Translations under genes and position numbers: made by a program
Shown here: positions 18,169-27,998 of the stretch, in pieces
How positions within the stretch are numbered: the first letter of the stretch is position 1
Layout of the letters: each line of letters begins with the position of its first letter
Notes under the pieces: model-generated
What the model was told of the DNA's origin: nothing
Seen by the model: only the letters and a program-made list of their open reading frames with translations
The model's database searches: none
Assembly: GCF_009795715.1 (NCBI RefSeq)
Contig: NZ_WTCR01000007.1
Location: 272,651 to 336,650, forward strand
DNA length: 64,000 nucleotides
Direction of reading: 5' to 3'
Origin: Labilibaculum euxinicum
GTDB lineage: Bacteria > Bacteroidota > Bacteroidia > Bacteroidales > Marinifilaceae

Positions 18169-19431
18169 TTATTGAATCAGCTGAGTATTTTTATTATTCT
18201 GGTAGTGTACAATTACTCTCTCCCGATATATTTGATGACTATTTGAATGGTTTAATTTAAATGGGAAAGGATAAAACCCTAAATTATTTTGAATCACAAA
18301 TGACAAAAAATCATGCCATTTTATCTCATACTTCTCTCTCAATGCCTTAAACTCATTATATAACATTGTTTTTCTCTTCTTATCATTTAATCGATTTAAG
18401 ATTTCATTCTCAAATTCTTTATTATATTTTCTATCCAAAAGATTCTCAATAGTAGATTTTCCATCGGTAATCAGGAAACCAAACCCATGATTATCACAAA
18501 ATTCTATCAATGCAGAAAATTTTCTATGAACACGTGCATCAGCCATACCTGTCATATCTTTTACTTCTACGATAAAAGCTTCACCTGATTCCAAAAAGAC
18601 TGCAAAATCAGGAGTATATTTGTGATTATAACCATTATTATCGTATTCAATTGTTGTTGGTTGCTCAACAAAGAATTTCACATTTGGCATGCACTCAAGC
18701 ATTAAAATAAAGTTCAATTCAATTCCTGATTCGTATTGAATTTTCCTTTTGCATTTAGCACTCTCATAGTACCCTGTTATATAGTCTGAATCCTGATTAA
18801 CTTCTCTTTTAGGTTCAAGATTCTGAGTATTAATATTTTTCCAAATTCTCTTTTTTTCACCCCAAATAACATTGCTCAACAACCAATCTTGCTTTTGCTT
18901 TATCTTTTGTTTGTATTTTTCTGCTCGATAAGACTCTAATTGTTCTCTTTTTATCTTTGCAAATTGTAGCTTTTTCCATTTTTTATAAGCTGAAATATTC
19001 CTATTGATATCTTTGTTCTCTGCATACAGTAAGTGAGAACACAATTTTACTATTTTATCTCCTGATATTTCTACAATATGCTTATTCCAGAAACTGATCA
19101 ACTGCTCATATGTATTTTCGCCTTTCGAACTTTCAACCTCATATATCAATAAATCAAAAAGCCTTTTACATGGAATATCCGTATTTGCTCTTCTTCCAAA
19201 CCCACGTAATTTGCGTAATGCTTTATTATGAATTTGTCTAATTCTTTCTCTTGATAAACCAAATTCTTGTGCTATTTCCGCATGTGTCGCAAAAGTATTA
19301 TTTTCAAAATCATAACTTTTCTGCAAGATCACTCCTTCTCTATCCGTAATAACTCTCTTATTGGAATTTTCCCGTTTCGAAAAAAGACACTCATTAAATA
19401 GTTCGATTAATTTTTGCCCTGTTGATGTCAT
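18169..19431 (-). CDS. Sigma-region-4-like HTH fused to a TnsA-like endonuclease domain
   Basis: The last gene of the cargo operon, 420 residues. The start at 19431 is chosen because its ATG overlaps the TAA of the gene before (TAATG). An upstream TTG start would add only three residues. Residues about 48-77 hold HAEIAQEFGLSRERIRQIHN followed by KALRKLR, a near copy of sigma-70 region 4, which binds -35 DNA. A Lys-rich linker (about 145-190) leads to a PD-(D/E)XK nuclease fold of TnsA type: Glu in ESGIELNF, Asp in YTPDF near 273, and VEVKD near 287. Seen: the two domains in one chain. Inferred: DNA cleavage guided by the HTH, or nuclease activity linked to transcription. I know of no named family with this pairing. 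Confidence 0.7.
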   Translation of the reverse strand: MTSTGQKLIELFNECLFSKRENSNKRVITDREGVILQKSYDFENNTFATHAEIAQEFGLSRERIRQIHNKALRKLRGFGRRANTDIPCKRLFDLLIYEVESSKGENTYEQLISFWNKHIVEISGDKIVKLCSHLLYAENKDINRNISAYKKWKKLQFAKIKREQLESYRAEKYKQKIKQKQDWLLSNVIWGEKKRIWKNINTQNLEPKREVNQDSDYITGYYESAKCKRKIQYESGIELNFILMLECMPNVKFFVEQPTTIEYDNNGYNHKYTPDFAVFLESGEAFIVEVKDMTGMADARVHRKFSALIEFCDNHGFGFLITDGKSTIENLLDRKYNKEFENEILNRLNDKKRKTMLYNEFKALREKYEIKWHDFLSFVIQNNLGFYPFPFKLNHSNSHQIYRERVIVHYQNNKNTQLIQ

Positions 19432-21194
19432 TACAAACAATTTTCTAATTCAATTTCCCTCCATTTATCTGGAAAATAGGGCGTTTGAAAATAAATATGA
19501 GCCAGATCTTTTAAAAATGATAAACCTGCCTTATCGGTACGATATTCATATTGAAATTCATCCTTTCTTTTTGCAAATTCTTCCTTAAATTTCTCAAAAC
19601 TCAAATCTTTATTAAGGTCTTCAAATAAAGAAATATCATGCTGGTAGCCATCATTAAAATGTGGATTAGAGAATAATTGCTCTTCTAAATCATCTTCATT
19701 ATTTTCAATTAAGTTTTTCGAAGTTGAATATATTCCATGATGTGGAGTGAATATGCCAATATCAATCTTATTCTCAATCAAAAATTTACGAACATCATAA
19801 TACTCTTCCTCTAATTCGAATATTGCAATATATTCCATTATAACGGCTAATAATGGGCTTGTTGAATCAGAATAATAAACTGGTTTTTCATGGGTAAGAG
19901 TAAATCTTATTACACTTTTATAGCTGTTGTTAGCATCAGGTAATCGACCATATTTTTCCTTTCCATTTTTAATATAGAAAATCACACCTTTCAGATAATT
20001 TATTGCACTTGCTTTGTCCCCTGCGAATACTAATAAGTTTATTACATCGATGATCGGAATAGAATTCACATCTAAAAGAGGTCTCATTGAAACACTATTA
20101 GCATTAAGAACTTTAATTATGACTTCCTTTATACTTTGTTTGTGATCTAAATCATCTCCCTCAATAGAACTCAACATTAAGCATAAATATTGAAGATACT
20201 CAAATGTCCTTTTGGTATACCCTATTTGTTCATACCTACCGGAACTTTCAGATGAAAGCCCATTATTAATTACAGCAATTCCCAATGTTCTTTGAAAATA
20301 TTCTGTTAAAACAGATCGATAAAAATCCAATGTTTGAGTAAAATAGCCTAAAACTTTCTTATCTGTTTCTAATTTATTTTTCAATATCCAATACCAATAT
20401 CGTATAATCAAGTGTGTCAAATATCGTTTTGATAAATCAAAGTTATTATATTCCTTAGCCTCAGTGTAAACGATAAATGAAATAAGCTTCAATGTTTCAA
20501 ATAACATTTCCCATTTTCGGTTTAACTTTGTCTTATATCCTTCCCATTTTTCTTTTTCAAATAAAGCATCTAACAAATCAATAAAATCACTTGAAACATG
20601 ATTTGACGCGTTCAAATTAATCAGAACTTTATTAAACAAATTAGTTGTTTTTACATCTGTTAAAAGAAAGGCTCCAAATAAGTTATCTGTAAACAGTTCT
20701 GTTAGTTTCTCAATATCCCATCTATCATATTCATTCACACCATCTTTTGGAAATTCTTGTTTAAGAAACCCATCGTAAACATCTCGAATATTCCCTTTAA
20801 GTATACCATTGTGAACTAATACAATTTTTTTAGGAAGACTATCAAAATCCTGATAATCTGACTTAAAGTCAACCAATTTCGCTTCAGTTAGTGATTGAAA
20901 TATCCCATACTCTTTATAGAATGTAGCTTTTGAAACATCCCTATCTGCACCTCCTTTTAACTCAAAGTAAAATCTTTTTTTCTTTCCATACCCAACATCG
21001 TCCTTATCTACAAAGACATCTTTCCCAACTGCAATTATATCCTTTCCAAATTCTTGTAACCCTTTGTTTTCAGTAGGCTTCGATAAAATGTCAAAATTTA
21101 AAGAAGTTAATAAAATAGGAAAGATTCTATTTAACTCACTTTCCTCTGTTAAAGACTCCAAATATGATTTAACAATTAATGGTTTAATATTCAT
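19431..21194 (-). CDS. Protein with N-terminal PD-(D/E)XK nuclease-like domain, function unknown
   Basis: A 587-residue protein, fifth in the operon. The first 150 residues resemble an Mrr-type restriction nuclease: an N-terminal acidic helix (ESLTEESELN), Asp52 in EFGKDIIAV, and YFELK with Glu78 and Lys80, the D...ExK spacing of the fold. The rest is predicted to be mostly helical, rich in Leu/Ile/Tyr, with no recognisable domain. Both ends are translationally coupled: its ATG overlaps the TAA of the gene before (TAATG at 21192-21196), and its own stop overlaps the next start in the same way. It probably works with the helical protein encoded just ahead of it. Confidence 0.65.
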   Translation of the reverse strand: MNIKPLIVKSYLESLTEESELNRIFPILLTSLNFDILSKPTENKGLQEFGKDIIAVGKDVFVDKDDVGYGKKKRFYFELKGGADRDVSKATFYKEYGIFQSLTEAKLVDFKSDYQDFDSLPKKIVLVHNGILKGNIRDVYDGFLKQEFPKDGVNEYDRWDIEKLTELFTDNLFGAFLLTDVKTTNLFNKVLINLNASNHVSSDFIDLLDALFEKEKWEGYKTKLNRKWEMLFETLKLISFIVYTEAKEYNNFDLSKRYLTHLIIRYWYWILKNKLETDKKVLGYFTQTLDFYRSVLTEYFQRTLGIAVINNGLSSESSGRYEQIGYTKRTFEYLQYLCLMLSSIEGDDLDHKQSIKEVIIKVLNANSVSMRPLLDVNSIPIIDVINLLVFAGDKASAINYLKGVIFYIKNGKEKYGRLPDANNSYKSVIRFTLTHEKPVYYSDSTSPLLAVIMEYIAIFELEEEYYDVRKFLIENKIDIGIFTPHHGIYSTSKNLIENNEDDLEEQLFSNPHFNDGYQHDISLFEDLNKDLSFEKFKEEFAKRKDEFQYEYRTDKAGLSFLKDLAHIYFQTPYFPDKWREIELENCL

Positions 21195-23068
21195 TACATC
21201 TTATTTAGGTTAATTTCGTATAAATCTGGATTAAGGTAACATTCAGCATCAACCAGCATTTCTGATCTGATATCAGCCAAAGGACGAGATTCCTGTTCTC
21301 CATGTTTCCATGAATTTCCTCTCACAATTACAATATTTTTTGCAATCTGAGATAAAAAACCTTTTTGATTTTTTGCCTGATCCATCGCTTTTGCATTCTC
21401 CTCACGTTCCAACCTGTAATAAAATTCCATTAAATCACTTTCATTTTCCCTTGGATCAATATCTTTCACAGATTCTTTTATTTTTTTTACTTCATAATAA
21501 TTATCCAATGATTCTTTAATTGGTTTAATAAATTCTTGATCTTCTTCGGAATCTGAAATTTCTTTTTCAATTAATTTGAATATTGATTCATGGTAAGAGT
21601 AGAATACCTTTTCACTCAATCTTCTTTGTAAAAATTCTCTTGTTTTTTTAAACTTTGATTTTCTTAATTCTAATAGAATAGGTATTAATTCATCGAAACA
21701 AATAGGTGATTTGCAAATTCCCTTAATTGCATTTATTTGAGCCTCTTCTTCTTTCAGTTTTAATAAGTTCACATTATAAACCCCATGATGAGAAGACTGA
21801 ATAATTTTAACAGCTAAAATGCTGAACAAGGGATGCTCTTTAAACAAATTGAGAATAATATTTTCCGTAGCTACTTGATTGGTTTGCCAAGCTTGACTTA
21901 TTCCATTTCTAAATAATTCTATTTTAAAACGGAATTGAGGATTATTTTCAAAATTTGCTATTATATAATTGAAGATATATTGAGGATTTTTGAAATTATC
22001 GAAAAACCTGTTGAGTATTTTAATCTTTTTAGTTTTTGAAAGATACATAAGCATTAGATTATACTTATCAGCTTCAAAGTCGTCCAAGTAAGTACTAATC
22101 CCATGGAAAACTATATCTAGAACCTTATCTGTACCCTTTTCTATAAAATTAACTAATGCCTGAAAACTCTTTGCCTTAATTTCTTCAGAAGATGCCGAAC
22201 TGTTTATTAAATTAAATAACAAATAGGATTGTTCACTAGCGACATTTTCATCTTCAAAATTGAGCGGAAAAACACTCTTAAATATATTCTCTATGTCTAT
22301 TTCATTAGCATATTTAATTCGCGCTAATACAAATAAAGATTCCTGACAATCGACTTCTTTTAATTTAATCCCCACTTCTAAAGCTTTCCTATCTCCTGCA
22401 TCATACAATCCTATTAAAAGGTGTGACGCTATTCTTAAGGGACTATTCCTACTATTTAAATCAATTAATAAATCATTTGCCTTTTCGGTATTAATACTTC
22501 CATATTCTCTCAGAAAATTAATTATACTAGAATTAAGGTTTTCCTTATCCCATAGCTGTATACACATCTCGGCTATTTCTTTAGCCGAATAACCAGAGTA
22601 AGGTAAAAAATTCATAAATACTCGTTCAAAACTGTATAAATGATTTTCTTTCTTCTCTATATCTTTCAAAGTAATTAAAAACTCTCTAGGATCTGCAATA
22701 TCTTCCCTTTTGAATTTATTTAGAACATACGTCTTTAAGCCTTTAATTACCTTATCGTAAGCATTTACAATATTGATCTTATATTCCTTGCGTTTATTCT
22801 CTTTAAAATCATTAATACATTTAAAAGCTCCTGAGAATTCAAGTGGAAACTGTTTACCTACTTGCGTTTCAATAAACATTAATAAATGTTCATAAAACAG
22901 CTCATTAGGTGTCAACACTAAGATATCTATGTTGTCTTCACTTTCTTTAAGAATATTAACTGAAATTAATTCTTTACAATCTCCAATTTCAGATTTATTA
23001 AATAACATTCTATTTTCTTTTAACAGAATCTCAATAATAAGATAAATATTTGTTTCCAATTTAGTCAT
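21194..23068 (-). CDS. Long alpha-helical (HEAT-like) protein, function unknown
   Basis: 624 residues, not assigned to a family. The middle part (about 180-500) is a series of amphipathic helices of roughly 30-40 residues with repeated Leu/Ile/Phe spacing, as in HEAT/ARM-type scaffolds. The N-terminus is acidic/Lys-rich and the C-terminus (about 555-624) is a charged helix plus a short beta-like end (NIVIVRGNSW). No catalytic motif is seen. It follows the transglutaminase-like gene by 45 bp and overlaps the next gene by a TAATG. A scaffold or sensor role is an inference from the repeat-like structure and the operon. Confidence 0.6.
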   Translation of the reverse strand: MTKLETNIYLIIEILLKENRMLFNKSEIGDCKELISVNILKESEDNIDILVLTPNELFYEHLLMFIETQVGKQFPLEFSGAFKCINDFKENKRKEYKINIVNAYDKVIKGLKTYVLNKFKREDIADPREFLITLKDIEKKENHLYSFERVFMNFLPYSGYSAKEIAEMCIQLWDKENLNSSIINFLREYGSINTEKANDLLIDLNSRNSPLRIASHLLIGLYDAGDRKALEVGIKLKEVDCQESLFVLARIKYANEIDIENIFKSVFPLNFEDENVASEQSYLLFNLINSSASSEEIKAKSFQALVNFIEKGTDKVLDIVFHGISTYLDDFEADKYNLMLMYLSKTKKIKILNRFFDNFKNPQYIFNYIIANFENNPQFRFKIELFRNGISQAWQTNQVATENIILNLFKEHPLFSILAVKIIQSSHHGVYNVNLLKLKEEEAQINAIKGICKSPICFDELIPILLELRKSKFKKTREFLQRRLSEKVFYSYHESIFKLIEKEISDSEEDQEFIKPIKESLDNYYEVKKIKESVKDIDPRENESDLMEFYYRLEREENAKAMDQAKNQKGFLSQIAKNIVIVRGNSWKHGEQESRPLADIRSEMLVDAECYLNPDLYEINLNKM

Positions 23069-23113
23069 TAGGATTTAAGTTCTTTTCTTTTGATTACATT
23101 CAGCAAGAAATAA

Positions 23114-23821
23114 TTACTTTAAATAAGGATCTGGATAAACTATTTTTAAACGGGCTCCAACAAATCCAAATTCAAGATCTTCAAGGTTCTCCTTTGATTT
23201 AAGGGGATGTTCAGTATTATTATATTTCATGTATTTCAATAAAGCTTTTTGAGTGCTTTTGTAGAGTGACAATTGTTTAATACTCGACATAATTTCCTTG
23301 TCAGAAATCCTTACTCCTCTAGTCGTGTCTTGATAAATTGTTATTATTAGATCATTACGGCTTTTATCAGTCCAATTATTGAAATATATGATTTCATAAT
23401 TATCACCCCATGCATCAACAATAATGTCCTCAGAGTCTTCCATTAATATTCTCACAAATACATGATAATCTCCCTCATTAATTATCATTTTCAAACGACA
23501 AAGCTGGATTTGCAATCCTTTTGTCGATTGCATAAGCTCCAAAAAAATTAGAGATGAATATTCATAACAGAATCCACCTTCTGCTATTCTTGCGACACAA
23601 GCCCGTAGTTGTATTTTTTCTAATTCATTTAAGTTATCTCGATCAACTTTTTTATATAAATCCCTAGCATAATCAGCCCTTCCAAGACTCTGTGATTCAG
23701 AGCTTATTATATCTTGAATAATATTACCAGCACCGTAGTGCAATATTTTTTTTGAATTAGCAATTGCCTGTGTTGCTATTCGAGAAATATCAACTGCTGC
23801 AATTAAATTTTCTTCTGACAT
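23114..23821 (-). CDS. Transglutaminase-like protein with a Cys-His-Asp arrangement
   Basis: A 235-residue soluble protein. Three motifs fall in the order and spacing of the transglutaminase/papain-like fold: Cys85 in EGGFCYEYSSLIFLEL, His120 in GDYHVFVRI, and Asp136 in IVDAWGD. In family members these form a triad that cleaves or links peptide amides. No signal peptide is present, so it should act in the cytosol. It lies 83 bp after the helicase stop and 45 bp before the helical protein. A protease or modifying effector within a defence operon is an inference; an inactive fold would also be possible. Confidence 0.55.
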   Translation of the reverse strand: MSEENLIAAVDISRIATQAIANSKKILHYGAGNIIQDIISSESQSLGRADYARDLYKKVDRDNLNELEKIQLRACVARIAEGGFCYEYSSLIFLELMQSTKGLQIQLCRLKMIINEGDYHVFVRILMEDSEDIIVDAWGDNYEIIYFNNWTDKSRNDLIITIYQDTTRGVRISDKEIMSSIKQLSLYKSTQKALLKYMKYNNTEHPLKSKENLEDLEFGFVGARLKIVYPDPYLK

Positions 23822-23904
23822 ATTTTTTGTTTACTATAATACATAGCAATGAGACAATACCATAGTTAACCGTTAAGGTTTCTTCTCAAATGTTATCTGT
23901 AAGT

Positions 23905-25833
23905 TTAAAGAGGAATTACGTTATCAACCCCAAACCATTCTTTTGCTTGGTCAATTATTTCAGTCGAAGGATTGTGATAATAAACGGCCAGTTTTTCTTT
24001 AGCTCTGGTACAGCAAACATAAAAGATTTTCTGAGTTCTTTTTAACACACTTTCTTTGTCAACTCTATTCGTAAATAAATATTCAAAATTGTAATCATTC
24101 CACTTTCCATTATCTAAAATGACAAAGACATTATTAAATTCGGCTCCTTTAGTTTTATGCTGCGTAGAAAAGGGTGTGTAACCTTCCAAATATTGATACA
24201 AATTTTGAAACTCTTTGAAAGGAATATCTTTCACACGGTTATACAGATACTCATTTCGATTTTTAAAATCTGTTATGTGATCATCAATCAAGCAAATTCC
24301 TTTGTCATTTGCATCATTAATGACTTCTTCGATGGTTTTCATACCAACATTCATTAATTCTTCAATATTCCCTTTTAGAATTCTTTTATCTTCGATACGT
24401 CTTATTTGATTCCTAAAATCTGTAATTCTCAAAAAATCATTATACTTCTTGTCAGAATAAAGTGAGATGTTTGATTGAATTTTGAATAGATGTTTAATCA
24501 ATTTATCTCTTTTGGATCCCTTTCTATTTTCTTCTTCTGTATCTTGTTTTTTATTATCAATTAAAGAATCCTTTGTAAGATATATTTTTCGAACTATCGA
24601 GAATGGCTTATCTTTTAACTGATTATACAATAATAAATTTGCGGGTTCTTGTAATAAAACATCTTTCTTTAATAGACGTTGTCTATTTTTTAATGCAAAT
24701 TTATCAACAACTATATCAAATGTATCTTCTTCTTCAATTTCGATTTCTGGTTTATTATTCTTTTTATTGTATTTGATTTTATTTAGAATATCTTTCTTTA
24801 AACTAATCACAGGATCTTTATCGTAGATATCCATTAATCCAATGAAGCCGGCTTTATCAGCGATAAGATTATGTGTTAGATTTAATTCTTTTGTTTCCTT
24901 TAAATTGGTAAAATCCCAATAAAGTTCTTTTGAAAGAAAATCCTTTACATGATCAATATTTCCATCTGATGAATAAATAAATTTGATTTCACCATCTTTA
25001 ATTTTCTCATCTACCATGTTTGGAGCTAACACATCTAAAGAAGCTTTCTGTATTATACCATCTGTACGTAATAAGTTAGCGAGATCAATAATTAATTGAG
25101 GATTTCTTCGATTTTGATTTTTCTTTATTTCCTTTAAATTATCAACGGCATCACCCTTATAAACATCTACATTACCTATACCGTCATCATAAATAGCCTG
25201 CATGGAATCACCGAACAAACCAATTATATTTGATTTAGTACTTTTAATTAAATGTTCAAGAAAAATCTCTATTACAAGTTTATTAGTATCTTGATACTCA
25301 TCAATGAAAATAAACTTGAATTTATCCTTTAAAATACCACTTAGAGAAGGATATTTTTCAAACATACCATTCGTCAGAATTAATAATTCATCATGAGAAA
25401 TTATACCATCTTTTAGCCTTAGAAATTCTTTATATTGAATACCATCTTTGCATTCGTCGTAGAAATTATCTGGAACATTATCATCCTCAATATTTATCCT
25501 TTTAACGTCGACATTATTTGACAATGCGATTAAAGTAGATTTTAGTTCTTTTTGAAAATGTTTTATATTATCCCATAAAAAATCATGAATGGTTGATACA
25601 CTTAAATTCTTGTGATCAACCCTTTCTTCAATTTCTTTTACAGCTGCATTTGTATACGTCATACATGCAACTTGAGCAGTTGGATTTTCTTTAATAACTT
25701 GTCTTATAACTTGAACTAATGAATAAGTTTTTCCACTACCAGCACCACCGCTTAATAAGAAATTTTGATTATTGTCAATACACTTTAAGATCTCTTGTAC
25801 TTCTGGTTCTAGTTCTAATCTTGTTTCAACCAT
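23905..25833 (-). CDS. UvrD/Rep-type superfamily 1 helicase (GajB-like)
   Basis: An ATP-driven DNA helicase of 642 residues. The start at 25833 (MVETRLELE) is preferred because it overlaps the end of the nuclease gene by 19 bp, while the longer reading begins inside an unrelated stretch. SF1 motifs appear in order: Walker A SGGAGSGKTYS near 28, motif II FIDEYQDT near 180, QAIY, motif V HKTKGAEFNNVF near 560, and motif VI VCCTRAKEKL near 608. Adjacent OLD nuclease plus UvrD helicase is the layout of the Gabija defence system (GajA/GajB). GajB is usually near 500 residues, so this one is long, with a large charged insertion at about 340-470. Confidence 0.88.
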   Translation of the reverse strand: MVETRLELEPEVQEILKCIDNNQNFLLSGGAGSGKTYSLVQVIRQVIKENPTAQVACMTYTNAAVKEIEERVDHKNLSVSTIHDFLWDNIKHFQKELKSTLIALSNNVDVKRINIEDDNVPDNFYDECKDGIQYKEFLRLKDGIISHDELLILTNGMFEKYPSLSGILKDKFKFIFIDEYQDTNKLVIEIFLEHLIKSTKSNIIGLFGDSMQAIYDDGIGNVDVYKGDAVDNLKEIKKNQNRRNPQLIIDLANLLRTDGIIQKASLDVLAPNMVDEKIKDGEIKFIYSSDGNIDHVKDFLSKELYWDFTNLKETKELNLTHNLIADKAGFIGLMDIYDKDPVISLKKDILNKIKYNKKNNKPEIEIEEEDTFDIVVDKFALKNRQRLLKKDVLLQEPANLLLYNQLKDKPFSIVRKIYLTKDSLIDNKKQDTEEENRKGSKRDKLIKHLFKIQSNISLYSDKKYNDFLRITDFRNQIRRIEDKRILKGNIEELMNVGMKTIEEVINDANDKGICLIDDHITDFKNRNEYLYNRVKDIPFKEFQNLYQYLEGYTPFSTQHKTKGAEFNNVFVILDNGKWNDYNFEYLFTNRVDKESVLKRTQKIFYVCCTRAKEKLAVYYHNPSTEIIDQAKEWFGVDNVIPL

Positions 25834-27971
25834 ACTAAACCCTCTTTTATATATGCAGGAATACTCCAATTGCTAAATTCAATATCGTTCTTATCTGTCT
25901 CACTATTAAGTAATATTTCAATCGCAAGAGCAGGTTTTTTTATCACTGCTTTTTCAGAAAAATCAAAAACATCAATTGTATCATTTTTAAAACTTTCCAA
26001 ATGTGTTGGCCTTAAACTTGAAAATATATTTTTTTCATGTGTTATGAAATCTTTATTAATATGGAAAAAAGCATCTTCAAAACTTCTGGCATGATATCCT
26101 GATTCTTCTATTTGATACAACACTAAAAGGTTTCCTTTAGGGTCAGCATGCCATTTTTCATCACCATTTTTACTTAATATTTTTTTATCAAACTTTAATT
26201 CTTTAAAATACTTAAGATCCTCTGGTGCATTATGAAAAAATTTCAAGGAATTATTGGAAGTACTTCTTGCGTCCTTATGACTAGCTGCGCACGGTTCAAC
26301 TACAAATCTTAATTTTCCATTTTTATACTCCTTTTGCACTCCTTTATCATCAAGTTCTGGTTTTAAATAATAACTATCTATGTCAGTTATTATTATAGAT
26401 TTTTCAATCCCAATAAAGTCAATAAACTTTTCGAATATATGAGAATGAGCACCAACCTCTACTATTGAAATATTCTGTGATAATAATGGATTATCCTTAT
26501 ATTCTTGATCAATCTTTTTCATCATAGCAGGCAATAATATCCTTTCAGTATCACCTTCAATGAAGATTGCCTTATCTGCAAATAATAATTCTGCTCTATT
26601 TAATGTGAGGTATTGTTTTAAGAAGCGGAAGTTTTTTTCTTCGTCTTTATATTCCTCTTCTAAATCCATTAAATCTTTTGAAACAATTTCATTACTCAAA
26701 GTTTTTCTGAGATATTTAATATCGTTAAAATCACTATCTGCTACAATATGGGAAGAGTGAGTACTTATAATGTATTGGAGATCTCTATTTTCTCCATCTT
26801 CACGCTTTACACCTTCTTTTAATAGATCTTTTATGTTTTTTATAAACACATATTGCATTTGAGGATGCGTATGGGCTTCTGGTTCTTCAATGAATAAAAG
26901 GTTAATATCGGCTGGTTTTTCATCCTTTTTACGTCTAAATTCTTGAACTAGTATTTCTATTTCAAAAATCATGCTTATTAGGTTTAAGTAACCTAACCCA
27001 TTATTATACTCAGGAAGTTTATTTTCAGCATCGTGCTTATAAACAACTGTTGTATTGCCCTCAAGTAACTCTCTGTGTTGTAGTGTAGAAATAATTTCAA
27101 TCTCAGAGTCGTTAGGTTTAATTCCTCCAAACTTCTTTACCTTTTCAATAGTACCGTTAAATAAGCTAGAATATATACCACTCAACTGAGTGTCTGTGTC
27201 AATTAATTTATCTTTAAATTCTTCAATTGTGTTGTTTTCTTCTTCACTAGCTTCGGTTCTTCTATAAATCCTTGAAGTCTGCCCAGAAAGTGTTTTATCA
27301 ACTTCTTTGTTTGTCACATCCCTTTTAGCACTAATATATTTGAAATTTAGGATTTCTTTAATGCTTATTTTCTCAGAATCTAAATCTATATAATTATTTA
27401 ATTCTGCTTCATCAGTTTCTTTATTATATCCAAATGAATATTTCTTAGATTTGAAATAATCAGAATGCCTATTATTAAGAAAATCAGTTAATGATTTAAT
27501 TTTATATTGGTCATTCTCTTCAAACTTAGCAGTTTCTTTATTCTCAAATATTTGATAATCACTTCTTAAACGTTTATAATCGGAATAGCTAATGATGTAT
27601 TCAAATCCTAATACTACTTTGTTATTTTCAGGATCTAAATCCATCATAACTCTACTAATATTCGCCAGGTTATCGTTCTCAAAATATTCGATAAATAATT
27701 TTAGCTTTATTCCTAATGGTTCATAATCCTCTTCAGAAATAGTATCTGTAGATCTGATCCAATTATCAAAGTCATGTTTAAATTCAATATTGAAATCATA
27801 GTAAGAGAATCTATTACGTTCTGATTGATTAAGGAATTTATCCAATGCTGCTAATATTGAAGTTTTTCCAGAATTATTTTTACCCACTATTAAAGAAAGT
27901 TCTTCTTCTAAGTTTATCTCAAAATCCTTTAGAATTCTAAAATTTTCAATTTCAATATTAAAAATATGCAT
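25815..27971 (-). CDS. OLD-family ATPase/TOPRIM endonuclease (GajA-like)
   Basis: First gene of the cargo operon, 718 residues. It has an ABC-type ATPase with Walker A GKNNSGKTS at 30-38, a long middle insertion, and Walker B/D-loop FIEEPEAHTHP near 360 followed by the STHSSH switch His. A TOPRIM domain has IFIEGDTER near 473 (catalytic Glu) and ITDIDS near 530 (DxD metal site). This is the class 2 OLD layout, which pairs with a UvrD helicase as in Gabija. Members nick DNA when nucleotide levels fall, which is family knowledge. The protein is about 140 residues longer than typical GajA, mainly in the region before Walker B. It overlaps the helicase gene. Confidence 0.88.
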   Translation of the reverse strand: MHIFNIEIENFRILKDFEINLEEELSLIVGKNNSGKTSILAALDKFLNQSERNRFSYYDFNIEFKHDFDNWIRSTDTISEEDYEPLGIKLKLFIEYFENDNLANISRVMMDLDPENNKVVLGFEYIISYSDYKRLRSDYQIFENKETAKFEENDQYKIKSLTDFLNNRHSDYFKSKKYSFGYNKETDEAELNNYIDLDSEKISIKEILNFKYISAKRDVTNKEVDKTLSGQTSRIYRRTEASEEENNTIEEFKDKLIDTDTQLSGIYSSLFNGTIEKVKKFGGIKPNDSEIEIISTLQHRELLEGNTTVVYKHDAENKLPEYNNGLGYLNLISMIFEIEILVQEFRRKKDEKPADINLLFIEEPEAHTHPQMQYVFIKNIKDLLKEGVKREDGENRDLQYIISTHSSHIVADSDFNDIKYLRKTLSNEIVSKDLMDLEEEYKDEEKNFRFLKQYLTLNRAELLFADKAIFIEGDTERILLPAMMKKIDQEYKDNPLLSQNISIVEVGAHSHIFEKFIDFIGIEKSIIITDIDSYYLKPELDDKGVQKEYKNGKLRFVVEPCAASHKDARSTSNNSLKFFHNAPEDLKYFKELKFDKKILSKNGDEKWHADPKGNLLVLYQIEESGYHARSFEDAFFHINKDFITHEKNIFSSLRPTHLESFKNDTIDVFDFSEKAVIKKPALAIEILLNSETDKNDIEFSNWSIPAYIKEGLVWLKQD

Positions 27972-27998
27972 CTCCTGTTATTTTTTGTTCAATCCTAT

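Noticed and set aside
23905..27971. Plain two-gene Gabija system
   Set aside because: The pair fits Gabija in type, but both proteins are clearly longer and four more coupled genes follow, so calling it simply Gabija would hide the rest.
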